Shown here: piece by piece, positions 12,870 to 23,472 of the stretch | How positions within the stretch are numbered: the first letter of the stretch is position 1 | Layout: each line of letters begins with the position of its first letter | Assembly: GCA_002270565.1 (NCBI GenBank) | Contig: NQMI01000028.1 | Coordinates: forward strand, 62,001-126,000 | DNA: 64,000 nucleotides | DNA from: Stenocarpella maydis | Lineage: Eukaryota > Ascomycota > Sordariomycetes > Diaporthales > Diaporthaceae | Direction: 5' to 3' | The notes under the pieces: model-generated | Database searches by the model: none | Seen by the model: the letters and a program-made list of their open reading frames with translations, nothing else | Told to the model about the DNA's origin: nothing | Made by a program: the position numbers and the translations under genes

Positions 12870-14815
12870 CAGCCTAGCTGAACACCTGTGACGGGGGCAT
12901 CCGTAGGGTTCAACCACGTCCCACCAGGCCCTGGTATCGTGCTCCTTTTGGGCGACAGTTGCACAGTCGAAACCCATGAAGGGTGAACCCATCGTGTCAG
13001 AAATTTTGATTGGGTTGCTGCCCTGACTGCTGCCAGTCTGGCCCTTATTGGGGGTTTCAATGTCACCTGAGCCGATGTTGTCAGACGTACAGACTGCTCA
13101 TCAGTATCTCTGATCGATGAACTCTTCAGATCCTAGTGAATGAAGAGAAGGGGGAGATTGAGAGAGGAGGCTGGTAAAAGGAAATGGCTGCCTATGTACA
13201 TACTGCTCTTGGAAATCGATGCTCCATACCATGGTGCCACCCAAGCACATGCTGTATTCAAACTCCCTTTTTGGCTGCAAAGATCCCTCCATCGTCATAT
13301 CAAATCCACCGATCGTCCCATGTAAGCTATTTCATCATCGATTCAGGTAGGTAGGTATTCTGGCTTAGTGTCAAGCTATTTGGCCCGCCGCTTGATCTAA
13401 GCGAGTGACATGACTCCCTCGGAGTTCGTACACTCTGCTGGCTTGCTTGCAGCAACGGAATTGCATCCAAGGGAGTTGAAATTGGAATCATCAAGGGTGT
13501 AGCCACGTCCATACATGGCCAAACCGAAGTTGGCCTTTTTAGGATCGAGGTCGTCGTAGAACCACAGCGGGATGGCATTGTTGCGTACCTCGCGAATATC
13601 TGCCTGGCCTCGGACTATATTGTCCAGGGTCTCGACATCGGAGTCCCATGAGCTGTGAATATCTGTGAGTTTCCGTGGATAATCGGTCGAGATTTGTTTT
13701 GCGGACAGAACAGAAGTAACAGTGCCTGTGGAAGGGTGAAAGGATGTGGGCAAGTCTTGGGTATGTACCACTTACCGTAAGACATGAAAGCGAAGAAGTC
13801 AACGCTCGATTCAATAGCCTTCGCGTCGAACCAACATGAGTACCAATAGCCAGGAGCCATCGCCAAGCTGATGCCGTAGCGTGTGCCGTACGATGCGCAC
13901 ATCTCTCGCACCGGCGCGGCGAAGTTCCGTGTGCCAGCCAGCTTCCAAGATGTGCCAGACATAGTTCATATAATCCTCAACGGAATCGATAAAGACCTTG
14001 CGACTTGCGTTGGTGGAAACCATGTCGCTCCTATATGATCACGAGAGCCGGTCAACTAGTAAGGGCTAGTGCGGTGGAATGCGCGTTTAGAGAGAGAAGG
14101 AACTGAGCACGTCGTATGAGTCGCGAACTCAGGGTTGCTGAAGTTGAACTCGCCGATGGCGATCCAAGTTTGTAATTTCCCGTCGTTTGAAAGGCGTGTG
14201 AACCCTTTCATCAACTCGTCATCCTCTGCGTGAGCAGGAACAATCTTGCAGGAGACGGGATTGATAAAGGCGAATGAGTAAAACAGATGAGTGAAGCCTT
14301 CGTTGTCCAGCTGCAACGGCGAGAGCGTTTCACACTGGCGTTCGCGCATGCTCCACGACTGGTAATGACAGTGGTTTGCCCGGGAGAAGAGCCAGAAGCA
14401 CTACAGGAAGGTTCCATGGGGATGGAACATGAACCAATTCCGGTCTGGCATGGAAGTGTTGTGTATCACCAGCCTATAGCCGAACAACAAAGTTGCGTGC
14501 CACGTGGGACGACTTCGTTTTCACTGGACTCCCCACAAATGGCAGTGGCGTCACATTGAGACAGGCAGCCATAACCACAGTGCGTTGGGCCATATGCACA
14601 AACTCCATCCTTGCCGCAGCAGCTACAAGAAATTCCAGTCTTGTCGGATTCTGAGAGCCTGTGATGGACAGTGCCAGTGACATACCTCCCGTCGATACAT
14701 ACAGGGACCATTGTCGCACCGCAGCGCATCGCGGCGCTGCAACAGACTCAAGTCTTTCTGATTGAATGCGGAAATATAATAATTATACATGATGGCTGAA
14801 TTCTCTATACTCGGC
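12870..14815 (-). pseudogene. Decayed GH18 chitinase with CBM18 chitin-binding module
   Basis: Fragments in several frames line up in order as a class V fungal chitinase. From the 5' side there is a cysteine-rich CBM18-like module (CCGKDGVCAYGPTHCGYGC), then the GH18 strand HYQSWSMRERQCE, FTHLFYSFAFI, the YWYSCWFDAKA / SSVDFFAFMSYG region, FGLAMYGRGYTL, and the C-terminal GGTMVWSIDF strand. Believable introns remain (for example after MSYG, giving DIHSSWDSDV). The gene is broken by a TGTA duplication near 14,694-14,704, stop codons at 14466, 13397, 13376, 13327 and 13300, frameshifts near 14,366, 13,347 and 13,275, and loss of the catalytic DGxDxDWE segment near 13,950. An active GH18 enzyme is therefore very unlikely. 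The 3' boundary is uncertain. Family assignment rests on motif recognition. Confidence 0.85.
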
Positions 14816-15703
14816 ATAGGTGTATGCGGTGCCTTGGCTGGATTCTGGTGACCGGGACTGAAAACAATGGCATCGCGCACCCATGACAGATCTGCTTTAG
14901 GGCGAGAGGGTGCCAACGCAGAATTGTTTCTTGCTTTTCTTAAGATATGGACACCCACCGTCATTGTTGCTTGAGGTGTCCTGACGCTTGGTTCTACAGA
15001 CGGAGATGTCGTGCGGGTGAACTTTGCTCGTGTCGGCACCAATAATGGCCGGAAAACATGAAAAAGACTACAGCGCATAATGATCTTTATACACAATTCA
15101 ATGCATATTTGCACCAAGGAGTTACTTATGTAGGGTGGACAATGTTGTACTGCTCTCTGGCTCATATCAGTCATGATTCTATAAGTGCTACATTTAAACG
15201 AATTCAATCATATAGAGTAATGAGCCAATACTTGTTGGCAACATAAGAACAAATATTTCTGACTATATTGCCTAATAGCGATGATAGCAGTGATTCCTCA
15301 ATACCAATGGAGGAGGGTTTCTCTATCATTATGGCGGGAGATTGATGTTGGGAATAGTGGCATGGTCGGCGCCAGGGGGGACCGAATCCGGGGGGGGGCG
15401 GGCGAAACTGGGCCAGGCATGTTAAGACCTGAGAAACTGTATTTCCTAGAGCATAATTGGGAACAGCGCCGTCGCTAAAGGGGTCGGAAGAAATTGCGCC
15501 GTCTTAGGGCTTGCGTCAGATCAGGCTTACAATATCACAGCCGCTGGGACAAGTGAGGTCAGCCCTACTGAGAGAAACGCTCTCAGCTTCTTGCTCGGAT
15601 TCACTCGGTATTTAGCTGCGACAATGGCCAGGCTGCTTGACCTGCATACTAACCCCGCCAGCTTCAAGTCTATTACCGTAGGTCACTGACGAGACGTTGG
15701 GAA
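14816..15703. other. Intergenic region upstream of the chitinase relic and hydrolase
   Basis: Shared upstream region of the minus-strand chitinase pseudogene and the plus-strand hydrolase. The part up to about 15.2 kb could hold more of the chitinase N-terminus (an open minus frame continues there), but I recognise no LysM or signal-peptide motif in it. A G-rich run lies near 15,375-15,405. No other feature seen. Confidence 0.4.
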
Positions 15704-16849
15704 ATGACCAGCACTTTCCCAGAGCGTGCGTTTCGAGCGCTGGGCAGTCCTTGGCACCGCCTACCACCATCCTATCGAACGCCAGTCGTCCTCACATCTT
15801 GCGCTGCCCTCCTGCTCACCCCTTTTGCCTGGAAGAAGCTCACATACACCCCAGAGTTGTTGCCTCCGACCCCCAAAGACTACCAGTACAACCTTCACCT
15901 CGTCGCCAGGGAGGGCTCGGCGGCGCTCACCCTCCCTGACGGCAGGAATATTGGGTACGCACAGTACGGGGACCCTAACGGCAAGCCAATAATCTCCCTG
16001 CACGGAATCACGGGATCGAGACTGGAAAGTGCCCTCTTTGACGCCGAGGCGAAGGAATTGGGAGCGAGGATCATCGCCATCGAGCGGCCCGGCATAGGCT
16101 TAAGCTCCCCGGATCCGAGGCCACTCAAGGAGAGGAAGGTGCTTGATCATGCGAGGGACGTGGAGACACTCGCTGAACAGCTCCATCTTAAAGAGTATGC
16201 CGTGCTCGGAACCTCTGGGGGAGGTCCTTACGCACTGGCCTGTGCCCACTCCCTGCCGTCGTCCGCCTCAAAGCCAAGTCTTCGTGCCGTTGCGATCGTG
16301 ACTGGACTGGGCCTTCCGGACATGAGCCAGTCTTGGCCGGCGCCTGTCGTGTTCTTGAACAAGCACCTGGACCTCCGCTGGGCGATGAGGTGGATCTTCG
16401 CCCGCTCTCCCGCGTGGCGACCGGACCTTACGGACGATGAGAAGATGGAGGCGCTGCGACAGAGCTTCGACCTAAGGAGAGCCCACCCGGCAGACACTGA
16501 GACGGCACGGCGCGCCGACTATCCGGACATGGTGCGACTGTTCCTCTGCTCTGCGCGCGCGGCTGTGGCGCAAGGCTGGGACGGTTTTCTGGACGAGAGC
16601 GCGGTCCTTTCCAAGGACCCAGGGTTCCGCGTGGAGGATATTCGTGCCGACCTGCCTGTGCAACTATGGTGTGGGACAGACGACACCAATGTCTCGCCCA
16701 AGGCGGGCGAAGAGACCGCTCAGCGGCTCAGGGCTGGGGGTAACATGAAGGTTGAGCTGCACAGGGAGGCAGGAGAGACGCACGGGAGCACACAGGTTAA
16801 GTACCGGAAGAATGTGTTGCGGGATCTTCTGAGGGCTATGGGTTCCTAG
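15704..16849 (+). CDS. Alpha/beta-hydrolase fold protein
   Basis: Intronless 381-aa protein starting at the ATG at 15704. The fold signature is clear: the strand-loop GKPIISLHGITGSR carries the HG oxyanion-hole motif, and the nucleophile elbow GTSGGG (Ser at about residue 171) follows VLEY-type hydrophobic sequence. A candidate acid lies in CGTDDTN (Asp 326/327) and a candidate catalytic His in GETHGST (His about 360). The N-terminus has a hydrophobic stretch (about residues 27-42, VVLTSCAALLLTPFAW) that could anchor the protein in a membrane. The family includes epoxide hydrolases, lipases and esterases acting on many substrates; the sequence does not tell which. It stands alone between the chitinase relic and NOP16, with no sign of co-regulation. 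Confidence 0.88.
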   Translation: MTSTFPERAFRALGSPWHRLPPSYRTPVVLTSCAALLLTPFAWKKLTYTPELLPPTPKDYQYNLHLVAREGSAALTLPDGRNIGYAQYGDPNGKPIISLHGITGSRLESALFDAEAKELGARIIAIERPGIGLSSPDPRPLKERKVLDHARDVETLAEQLHLKEYAVLGTSGGGPYALACAHSLPSSASKPSLRAVAIVTGLGLPDMSQSWPAPVVFLNKHLDLRWAMRWIFARSPAWRPDLTDDEKMEALRQSFDLRRAHPADTETARRADYPDMVRLFLCSARAAVAQGWDGFLDESAVLSKDPGFRVEDIRADLPVQLWCGTDDTNVSPKAGEETAQRLRAGGNMKVELHREAGETHGSTQVKYRKNVLRDLLRAMGS

Positions 16850-17739
16850 GGCAACTTTCCCTGTAGAATTGAAACCATCCCCTCTTTTTTACAGCAGAGA
16901 CGTCTCGATATTTTGGGACACAAGCGAGTCAGTACTCGAGCTCCAAAGATTTCGCTTTTGGACACTGCCGGCCATGGCTAACTGGACCCAGCATCACAAA
17001 GAATCAAAACATCGACAGAAGCTGGCAGAGCGGCTCAGTAAATGTCACTGTAATGTGTAAAACTTCGTACGCCCAATACCACAGAATGTCAATATTACCT
17101 GGTGAAGTGGTGTCTGTATATAAGCGGCATAAGACGATTGGGAGGTCAAACAAACTTTCCATTCTAGCGTGCTTATTTGCGTCCTTGCAGCTTTTGGCGC
17201 TCAGAATCGTCGCGAGGACGTGCGGCGTCGTGGGATGAGAGTCCGGGTACAGAGTGATATGGCCGCTCGCCCACCTCCTCGGCAACAGGAGACTGCATGT
17301 GAGGAGTGATATTATATTACCCAAGCGCATTCCCAAGCGGAGACTCCAGTGATGCGCAGCTTGGGGAAGATACGATTAATTGTCTGGTGAGAAGCGCTTT
17401 TCAGAGACGAGGCAGAGGGGCTCCAGATGCGAAAATTCACTATTGATGAAGCAGAAGTTCCACACTATTTGCTGTGAGTCTGAGTCCTGGACACTTTGAT
17501 ATAGAGATCGCAAACTCGGCCTGATTTTTAGTGGGAACCGAACATGCCTCTCACCGAGAGCAGAGCTCCGAAGGTACTTGGACAAGCTGCGATAAGATAA
17601 GATAGTCTTATCGCCGTCAAAATTTCTAGGTTATCCAAGCCGAGAGCGATCCCTTCAACGACCGAAGAATTATCCAGATCGGTTTCTGCGTTAAACTCCA
17701 ACCTCTCAACGCAGTGCACAGCCCAAGTTCATCATCACG
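16850..17739. other. Intergenic region, promoter side of NOP16
   Basis: No supported gene. Short open frames on both strands have no recognisable motifs. The last few hundred bases must contain the NOP16 promoter and 5' leader, but I see no unambiguous TATA or initiator element. Confidence 0.4.
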
Positions 17740-18517
17740 ATGGGTAGAGATCTTCAGAAACGCAAGAACCGGTCATCGAGGCCAACCGTGAGGCAACCCA
17801 ACAGGCTCAAGAAACCTCTCAACCCGCTGGGCAACAGCCTCATCGCAAAGAACTGGTGAGTTCACAAATCCCATGGCGATTCCAGGAGGAGGAAGCGGAG
17901 CCCGGCGCACATGAACCCCACGCCCCTGACCTGACCCGCATGGCCCAAACAGGAACAAGAAAGAAACCCTCTCCCAGAACTACCGGCGCCTCGGCCTCAC
18001 CGCAAAACTCGGCAAGGCCACGGGCGGCGTCGACTCGGTGACAAAGGTGTCTGCGCCCAACGGCGGCGCGCAGGACCCCCTTGCCGTAACGCCCAACAGC
18101 GGGGCCGGGGCCGCGTTCCGGAGCGTCAAGGTGGAGCGCGACGCGGACGGCAAGATCGTGCGGGTGCTGCGCAGGGACAACCCGCTCAACGACCCGCTGA
18201 ACGAGCTCGAGTCCGGGTCCGAGGACGGGAACGAGGGCAACAGCAACGAGACGGAGGGAAAGAGCAGCGACGACCAAGGCGACAAGAAGAAGGAGACGAG
18301 AGTGGTTGACCTCCTCGAGGCGGAGGCGAGCCGGCCCACCGAGGCGCACAAGCGGCACCAGTCGCAGCGGGAGCGCGAGTGGCTCGGGCGGCTGGTGGCA
18401 CGGCACGGAGAGGACACGGCGGCGATGGCGAGGGACCTGAAGCTCAACCCCATGCAGCAGACCGAGGCCAACATCCGGAAGAGGTTGAGGGTCTACAAGG
18501 CGAACCAGCAGAATTGA
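17740..18517 (+). CDS. NOP16: Ribosome biogenesis protein Nop16
   Basis: Nucleolar protein needed for 60S subunit assembly in yeast. CDS is join(17740..17855, 17953..18517), 226 aa. The 97-nt intron (GTGAGT...AACAG, branch CTGAC) splits the Trp codon of AKNW, as judged by reading frame and conserved context. The N-terminus MGRDLQKRKNRSS, followed by RQPNRLKK and a NYRRLGLTAKLGK segment, is characteristic of the family. The C-terminal region (about residues 160-226) has the expected helical pattern with HGEDTAAMARDLKLNPMQQT. The middle contains an acidic serine/glutamate-rich stretch (about residues 120-150) that is probably disordered. Length is normal for a fungal Nop16. No sign of truncation. 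Confidence 0.95.
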
Positions 18518-19716
18518 GGGGCTGGGATACCGGACGGCCCCCCCCCTCCCTTGATGGAAAACGGGAAGCCGGGTTCTTACGCCGAGTCCTTTCCAGCCCC
18601 GTCAAGATATCGATTGAAGACTGGAGAAATGTCTGCGCACTACACCAGATCAGCCTAGAGTCCTTCGGCTTCCAGGAAGGAATGGCCCTTGGCAGGTCGA
18701 GATACCCCTAGGCTGAGGCTGTCGACCAGCCCCTATTCCGCCTCGAGCACCGCCTCCAATCCCGACGAGAGAGTTCTACCAGCCTGGAGCCCGTTGCGCG
18801 CAATCGGAGTCCAACGAAGCTAGGGGATTAACGGCGACGATGACCTGTCCCTTCATGTTAAACCGACCAGGATGGGCGTCTGTAGCGACAAGAGGGCCCA
18901 ATGTTGGTGCGGTTAGCCGGCGGGTGGCTCGTCGTGTATGGCATTGACACCGAAGCAAAGTACGCACCACAGAATCAGTCATGGCGTTTGGCGCATTTGA
19001 GGGAGTTGAGATATTCCACGAGGCAAGCATGTCTTTAGGAGCGTAAAATGAAAATACGGTCTCTTCAGAGGATGCCTTCTATGGTTCTCGAGCACATACT
19101 ACCCCTGTTCATTCGAGAAGTGAGCTTGAGCGGCCATCATGGGTATTTGTCGCACAAGGAGTGTTTGGGGCCGAACTGCTGCCCAGTCATGCCAAAGATA
19201 CACCCTCGCTTGACGTTCACGTTTGCGTGTGATGAGTTTCCAAGGGGGCAAAGTTGCTGATATTCTGCGTTTTGCCCGTGCCGGCAGCATGACCGAGACG
19301 AGGCCCCCGCTGCTGCAATGCCTCCTCAGCGGTGTATCGACAAGACGTAACCAGCATTAGGTACACCAAACAGGAAAAGCCAAGAACGCCTCCAACACCG
19401 TCACAATGTGTTGTCCAGGGTGTCTGTTTCCCAGTCACTTGTACAAGCAAAAAGACAGCTTTCCCCCTGCGCCAGTCATGACCGTTCCATGATCGTCTAT
19501 CCTTCGAGTCAATTCATCGGGACGGGTAGGCTGGAAACCAAAAAAAGAAAATCCAGGTGTCCCCATTGCTAAGTCCTCAGCTACATGATACCTCGTTACA
19601 TCTCCGTCCCTTGCGTCAACGCTGAAGCGGCCCTCAGGTGCCGGCATGCCACCTAGCCGACCTAAACATGCTGATGACACCGTGCCGTGCTGGCAGGCAA
19701 GGCCCTTAAAAATGCA
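18518..19716. other. Convergent intergenic region
   Basis: Lies between the 3' ends of NOP16 (+) and the MARVEL gene (-), so it contains two 3' UTRs. Open frames of 60-85 codons occur on both strands but none shows a domain or conserved-looking composition. No RNA gene or repeat recognised. Confidence 0.4.
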
Positions 19717-20715
19717 TTAATGTATCCCCCGGCTGTAATCAGCAGCAGGGAAGGTAACCGGCCTGTCATCGAAGTCGTCGGCAGGTGGAGGCGCATACAT
19801 GTGACCTCCTGGCGGCGCGGGCGAGGTGTGGGTGTTGTACTGGGCGGGGTGCTCAAAGGGTGGGTTGTGCACGGCGCCTGCACCGCCGTACGAGGTGTCG
19901 GCGGTGTAGGGGTTGATGTCGTGGGTGTCGTGGCGGGTGGAGCTAGTGCCCATGCCGCCTCCGTAGGGGGAGGCGTTGAACTCTGGCTCGTCATCCTGGT
20001 CGTTCATACCGACGGGGGCGTAGGCCTCCTCATCGACGGGGGCGGTGGAAAAGGCGGCCTTGTCGGGGTCAATGCTGTTTGTGCGTGGGCCGCGGGACGT
20101 CTCGTAGCCGGGCAGGACGCCGTTGAAGTTGTAGTATCGGTATGTGGCGACGGAGATGAGGGTGGAGAGGGCCCAGAAGAGGCTGATGAGCAGAAAAACT
20201 GTCAGCTGCTGCTTGAGACGGCGGAAGTTGGGAGTCGGGGGNACAGGGGGTGGGGAAGAGGTGAGTCGAACTTACGTGTTGAAGACGCCCAGCCCGACAA
20301 TGGCCTTGCTGGGCCCGCAGGCGGTACCACAGTCGTTGGCTGTGTTGTAGGCAGCCTGGGTAGCAAAGGCAGACAGCCACATAATGGTATAGATAAAGTC
20401 AAAAACAAGCATGGCCTTGGGGTCGGCTATCCTCCTAGCGCGAGGGTATCGAGGGGCCATGATCAGGTATATCCATACTGGGGCGCTCAGGAAGCACTGG
20501 GTTGGTTATGTTAGCCGGTTGGCTGGCAGACAATAGGGGACTGGGTTTGAAGGCAGACTCACGACTCCGAATGTCCAGCCATTGTTGCCGTTGATATCGC
20601 CGCCCTTGAAGACGATGATCTCGAGAATCCAGATGGTGACAGATATGACTATCTGGATGATGTGGACAATGAGTTTGTAGAGGGGTATCTTTTCATGGTC
20701 GAATTCGAAGCCCAT
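19717..20715 (-). CDS. MARVEL-domain membrane protein
   Basis: Predicted four-helix membrane protein of 279 aa. CDS is complement(join(19717..20182, 20276..20496, 20563..20715)). Introns are 66 nt (GTGAGT...CCCAG, branch CTAAC) and 93 nt (GTAAGT...ATCAG). Hydrophobic segments: LYKLIVHIIQIVISVTIWIL near residues 12-35, CFLSAPVWIYLIM near 52-65, a third around MLVFDFIYTIMWLSAFATQA, and LFWALSTLISVATY near 126-140. This spacing and the MWLSAFATQAAYN signature fit the MARVEL family, whose fungal members (NCE102-like) organise plasma-membrane domains. The C-terminal half is a hydrophilic tail rich in Pro, Tyr and Gly. The window's only ambiguous base (n, 20242) falls in the second intron and does not affect the protein. 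A GTC/GAC repeat lies just upstream in the leader. Confidence 0.9.
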
Positions 20716-20760
20716 GTTGGCGGTTTTGAGAAGTGGTATTACGTGCTACTGTTGTAAGAA

Positions 20761-20796
20761 GTCGTCGTCGTCGTCGTCGTAGTCGTCGTCGTCGTC
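20761..20796. repeat. GTC trinucleotide repeat in MARVEL gene leader
   Basis: Nearly perfect GTC array (one interruption, gtagtc), about 50 nt upstream of the MARVEL start codon. On the gene's strand it reads as GAC units. It probably lies in the promoter or 5' UTR and could vary in length between strains. Confidence 0.85.
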
Positions 20797-21379
20797 GGTG
20801 GCAGTCGGTCGCGTGAAAGAGAGTATTCGATATTGTGTGGGCTCAACGGCGGCTGCACACTAAACTACACCGTACTGCAGCTTGCTGGTGGTTGTCGGTG
20901 GTTGGTGTTGGTCGGCAGGGGAGCCAGAACCACTGCAGGCGGTCTAGACAAGCCTAGCGCAGTTGGAAAACTCCAGGGGGTGATAACAGTTGAAAAAAAT
21001 GGGATGTGCAGTGGTACGCGAGACTCTGCCGTGACTTGGCAGAGGCCAAGGAGCAGCAGCAGAGAGTTGACAACAAGGAATGGCGAACAGTTGATATGAT
21101 ACGATGCGATACGCAGGTGTTGTTGTTTTGAATCAACGAGTAACCACGTCTGACGCTGGAAGAAAACAGTGGGCGGGTGTCAAGGAGATAGAGAACTAGT
21201 GTAGCAAAAAAGAAGGGGCAGGGAAGGCAGGGGAATACCAGACAGGCCAGCTGAGGCCAAGCCCAGCCGTCTTCCCCTCCAGCATCTCCTCCAGCATCTC
21301 CTCCAGCCTCTCCAAGTCCTCCTCCTCCCTCCTCCCTCCTTTATCCTCGAGCCATGACCACTTCCGAGAACGCACCTTG

Positions 21380-21414
21380 AGCACAGCACAGCACAGCACA
21401 GCACAGCACAGCAC
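21380..21414. repeat. (AGCAC)7 pentanucleotide microsatellite
   Basis: Seven perfect tandem AGCAC units (35 nt). It lies about 0.7 kb upstream of the MARVEL gene, in non-coding DNA. Perfect arrays of this kind are usually length-polymorphic. Confidence 0.95.
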
Positions 21415-23472
21415 GAGCACGATTTGGACCTGGCTGCTTGCTGCTCCTCCTCCCATTGACCCGGCCAGCCAGCCAGGCCAGCCTGCACACCAGCCAAGCC
21501 ACACTGGGTCGAACGAGATCGCAGGAAAACCGCGCAGCCACAAACACCGACCCAGTCTTTCCAGGATTGCCGACCCAGGCCCAATCAACTTGACACCACC
21601 CTGGGGCAATGACCGTGACCTGCAGAGCCACGCTTCACCAGGTCGTACTGCAGCCTACACTAGTGTATACATGCAGCCTGCAGCTCATGTTGACGCAAAT
21701 GGACGTGCCGCTCAGCTAATAGTATTGCACTCAAGTACGAGATGCGTCACGAGTCCCTGCTGCAACCGACAACAACAACATATGTACTGCTGCAGCAACA
21801 ACAGCACGGGCACCAGCGTGATGGGAGCCTCGACGCGTTTCAGAGCTCTGCTACACTACCAGGCCTGCGCACTCAATCCAGATGCGCAGACCCACTCCTG
21901 ACGCTGACGTATCCTGGCCTCAGCCACAGCCATTCCCATCGACTGGCTGACTGGCTGGCTGCTCTCAACCTTCTTGACACGCCTTGGCGTTCAACTTTCG
22001 TAACAGACCGCAGACGGCCAACAGTTATTAACCTGATAACAGCACAATCTGCCCGCCTGCCCCTCCACAATGACGAAGACATTAGACATACATTAGACAA
22101 CCCAAGAACTCGTATCCGACGCGGCAGGATGAACGGACCCCCACACCCCCAAGACATTGTCGGAGACCCTGATTTTCTCTAGTCTATCTCGGCTGTCATA
22201 AAGACTGTCGTCATTCCATCCGGAATTTCAGATCGGTTGGCCTCTCCACGACTCACCCATGTAGTCTATCTACCACGCCTAGCCCGTCTCCACGTCGACA
22301 AGGCGCGCACAGCGAGCAACGAGCTTACAGTATGCACGTCGTGGATGAGCCCAGTCCAAATCCGGCCGCCGCGTGACGAGATCCGCGTGGTTGCTACTCA
22401 GCCACCTGCTCGGCCCTGAGCTATGCTAGCTGGGCTGGCTGGCTAGCTGAGCGACGCGCAATGCGGCAGGGAACCGCTCTGCGGCTCTACCCTCTCGCCT
22501 CTGGCCAGCAGCCATTCCTCGGTGGCAACATACAAAAATAGCACACATAGTCCAACGCTACTTGTAGTGTAGTCTCATCAGCAATCTCCGCCCCACCCGG
22601 CTCCGGCCCAGCTGGCTGTGGGACCCTCCGGCTTTCTTGCGGGTTCTCATACCCTGGCCAAGCCGGTCTGATTACATCCGGGCGCTGCTTGTTTTTGCTC
22701 TCATTGCAGACAGTGTTTCGAGTCTTGCCTCGACCCGCGGCCCTAAATCTCACCCGCCACCGATTTAGCCACTGAAGATCGTGTCTCTGGTACCTCACCC
22801 CAGGAACCCTCGTCACGCAGTCAACACTTCCCTGTCCTTCGCAGCGTCGTCGCTCAATCTGTATGGTCAGCCTTGAAGTTCTAGTATTCCAGACTCCGCT
22901 GCTGATCCTCACTAACTTATGCTCTCAGGGAATACTTGGTTCCAATAGACTCTGACATGGTGGGCCTTGGGGTAACATCGAGGGACCCGGGCGTATAACG
23001 TGCTAAAGGTGCGAAACGTCTACCTACCTACTTAGGATTGGCAGGCGCCTGTTCTGTTCTCAGCCACTGCTTCGCAGTACATCTAGGCCAAATGGCAAGG
23101 CAGACGGTGTGCTTCAGATCCCAGGTCGCAGGTATTGCGAGCACCAGCGCAAATATGGACCACTAGCCCTAAATACACCCCGAGAACTCACTGCCACGAC
23201 ACCAACAGCTTTTCTCTGAGACAGTAGCGCCGTGGCTGCCAGCTTTCTTCATTCTCAAAAGTCCACAACCGCAAACGAATCACAAGATAAGTCCTTGTCT
23301 TTGGACACCATCTTTCCAACATACCGCCTTCGCCGTCTGAGACGTCTTTCTGTCGTGAACCCTCGACCCTGCTCAACTCCGTATTGCAATGTGGCCCTCG
23401 CCGAAGCTTTTGACGAAGCTCAACCTCGAGATAAAAGGTTTGGACCGTCTGATTCTAATAGTTTCCTGATCT

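Larger units (their letters stand above)
20716..23472. other. Intergenic region between MARVEL gene and AACS
   Basis: Contains the promoter of the MARVEL gene and the 3' flank of the acetoacetyl-CoA synthetase gene. Microsatellites occur at 20,761-20,796 and 21,380-21,414, with a CTCC/CAGCATCTC repeat around 21,283-21,345. Long overlapping frames around 21.2-22.2 kb reflect these repeats and do not look like genes. Nothing else is supported. Confidence 0.45.

Noticed and set aside
19687..20514. 275-codon plus-strand frame over the MARVEL gene
   Set aside because: It is the antisense shadow of the MARVEL exons and runs through an intron containing an ambiguous base.
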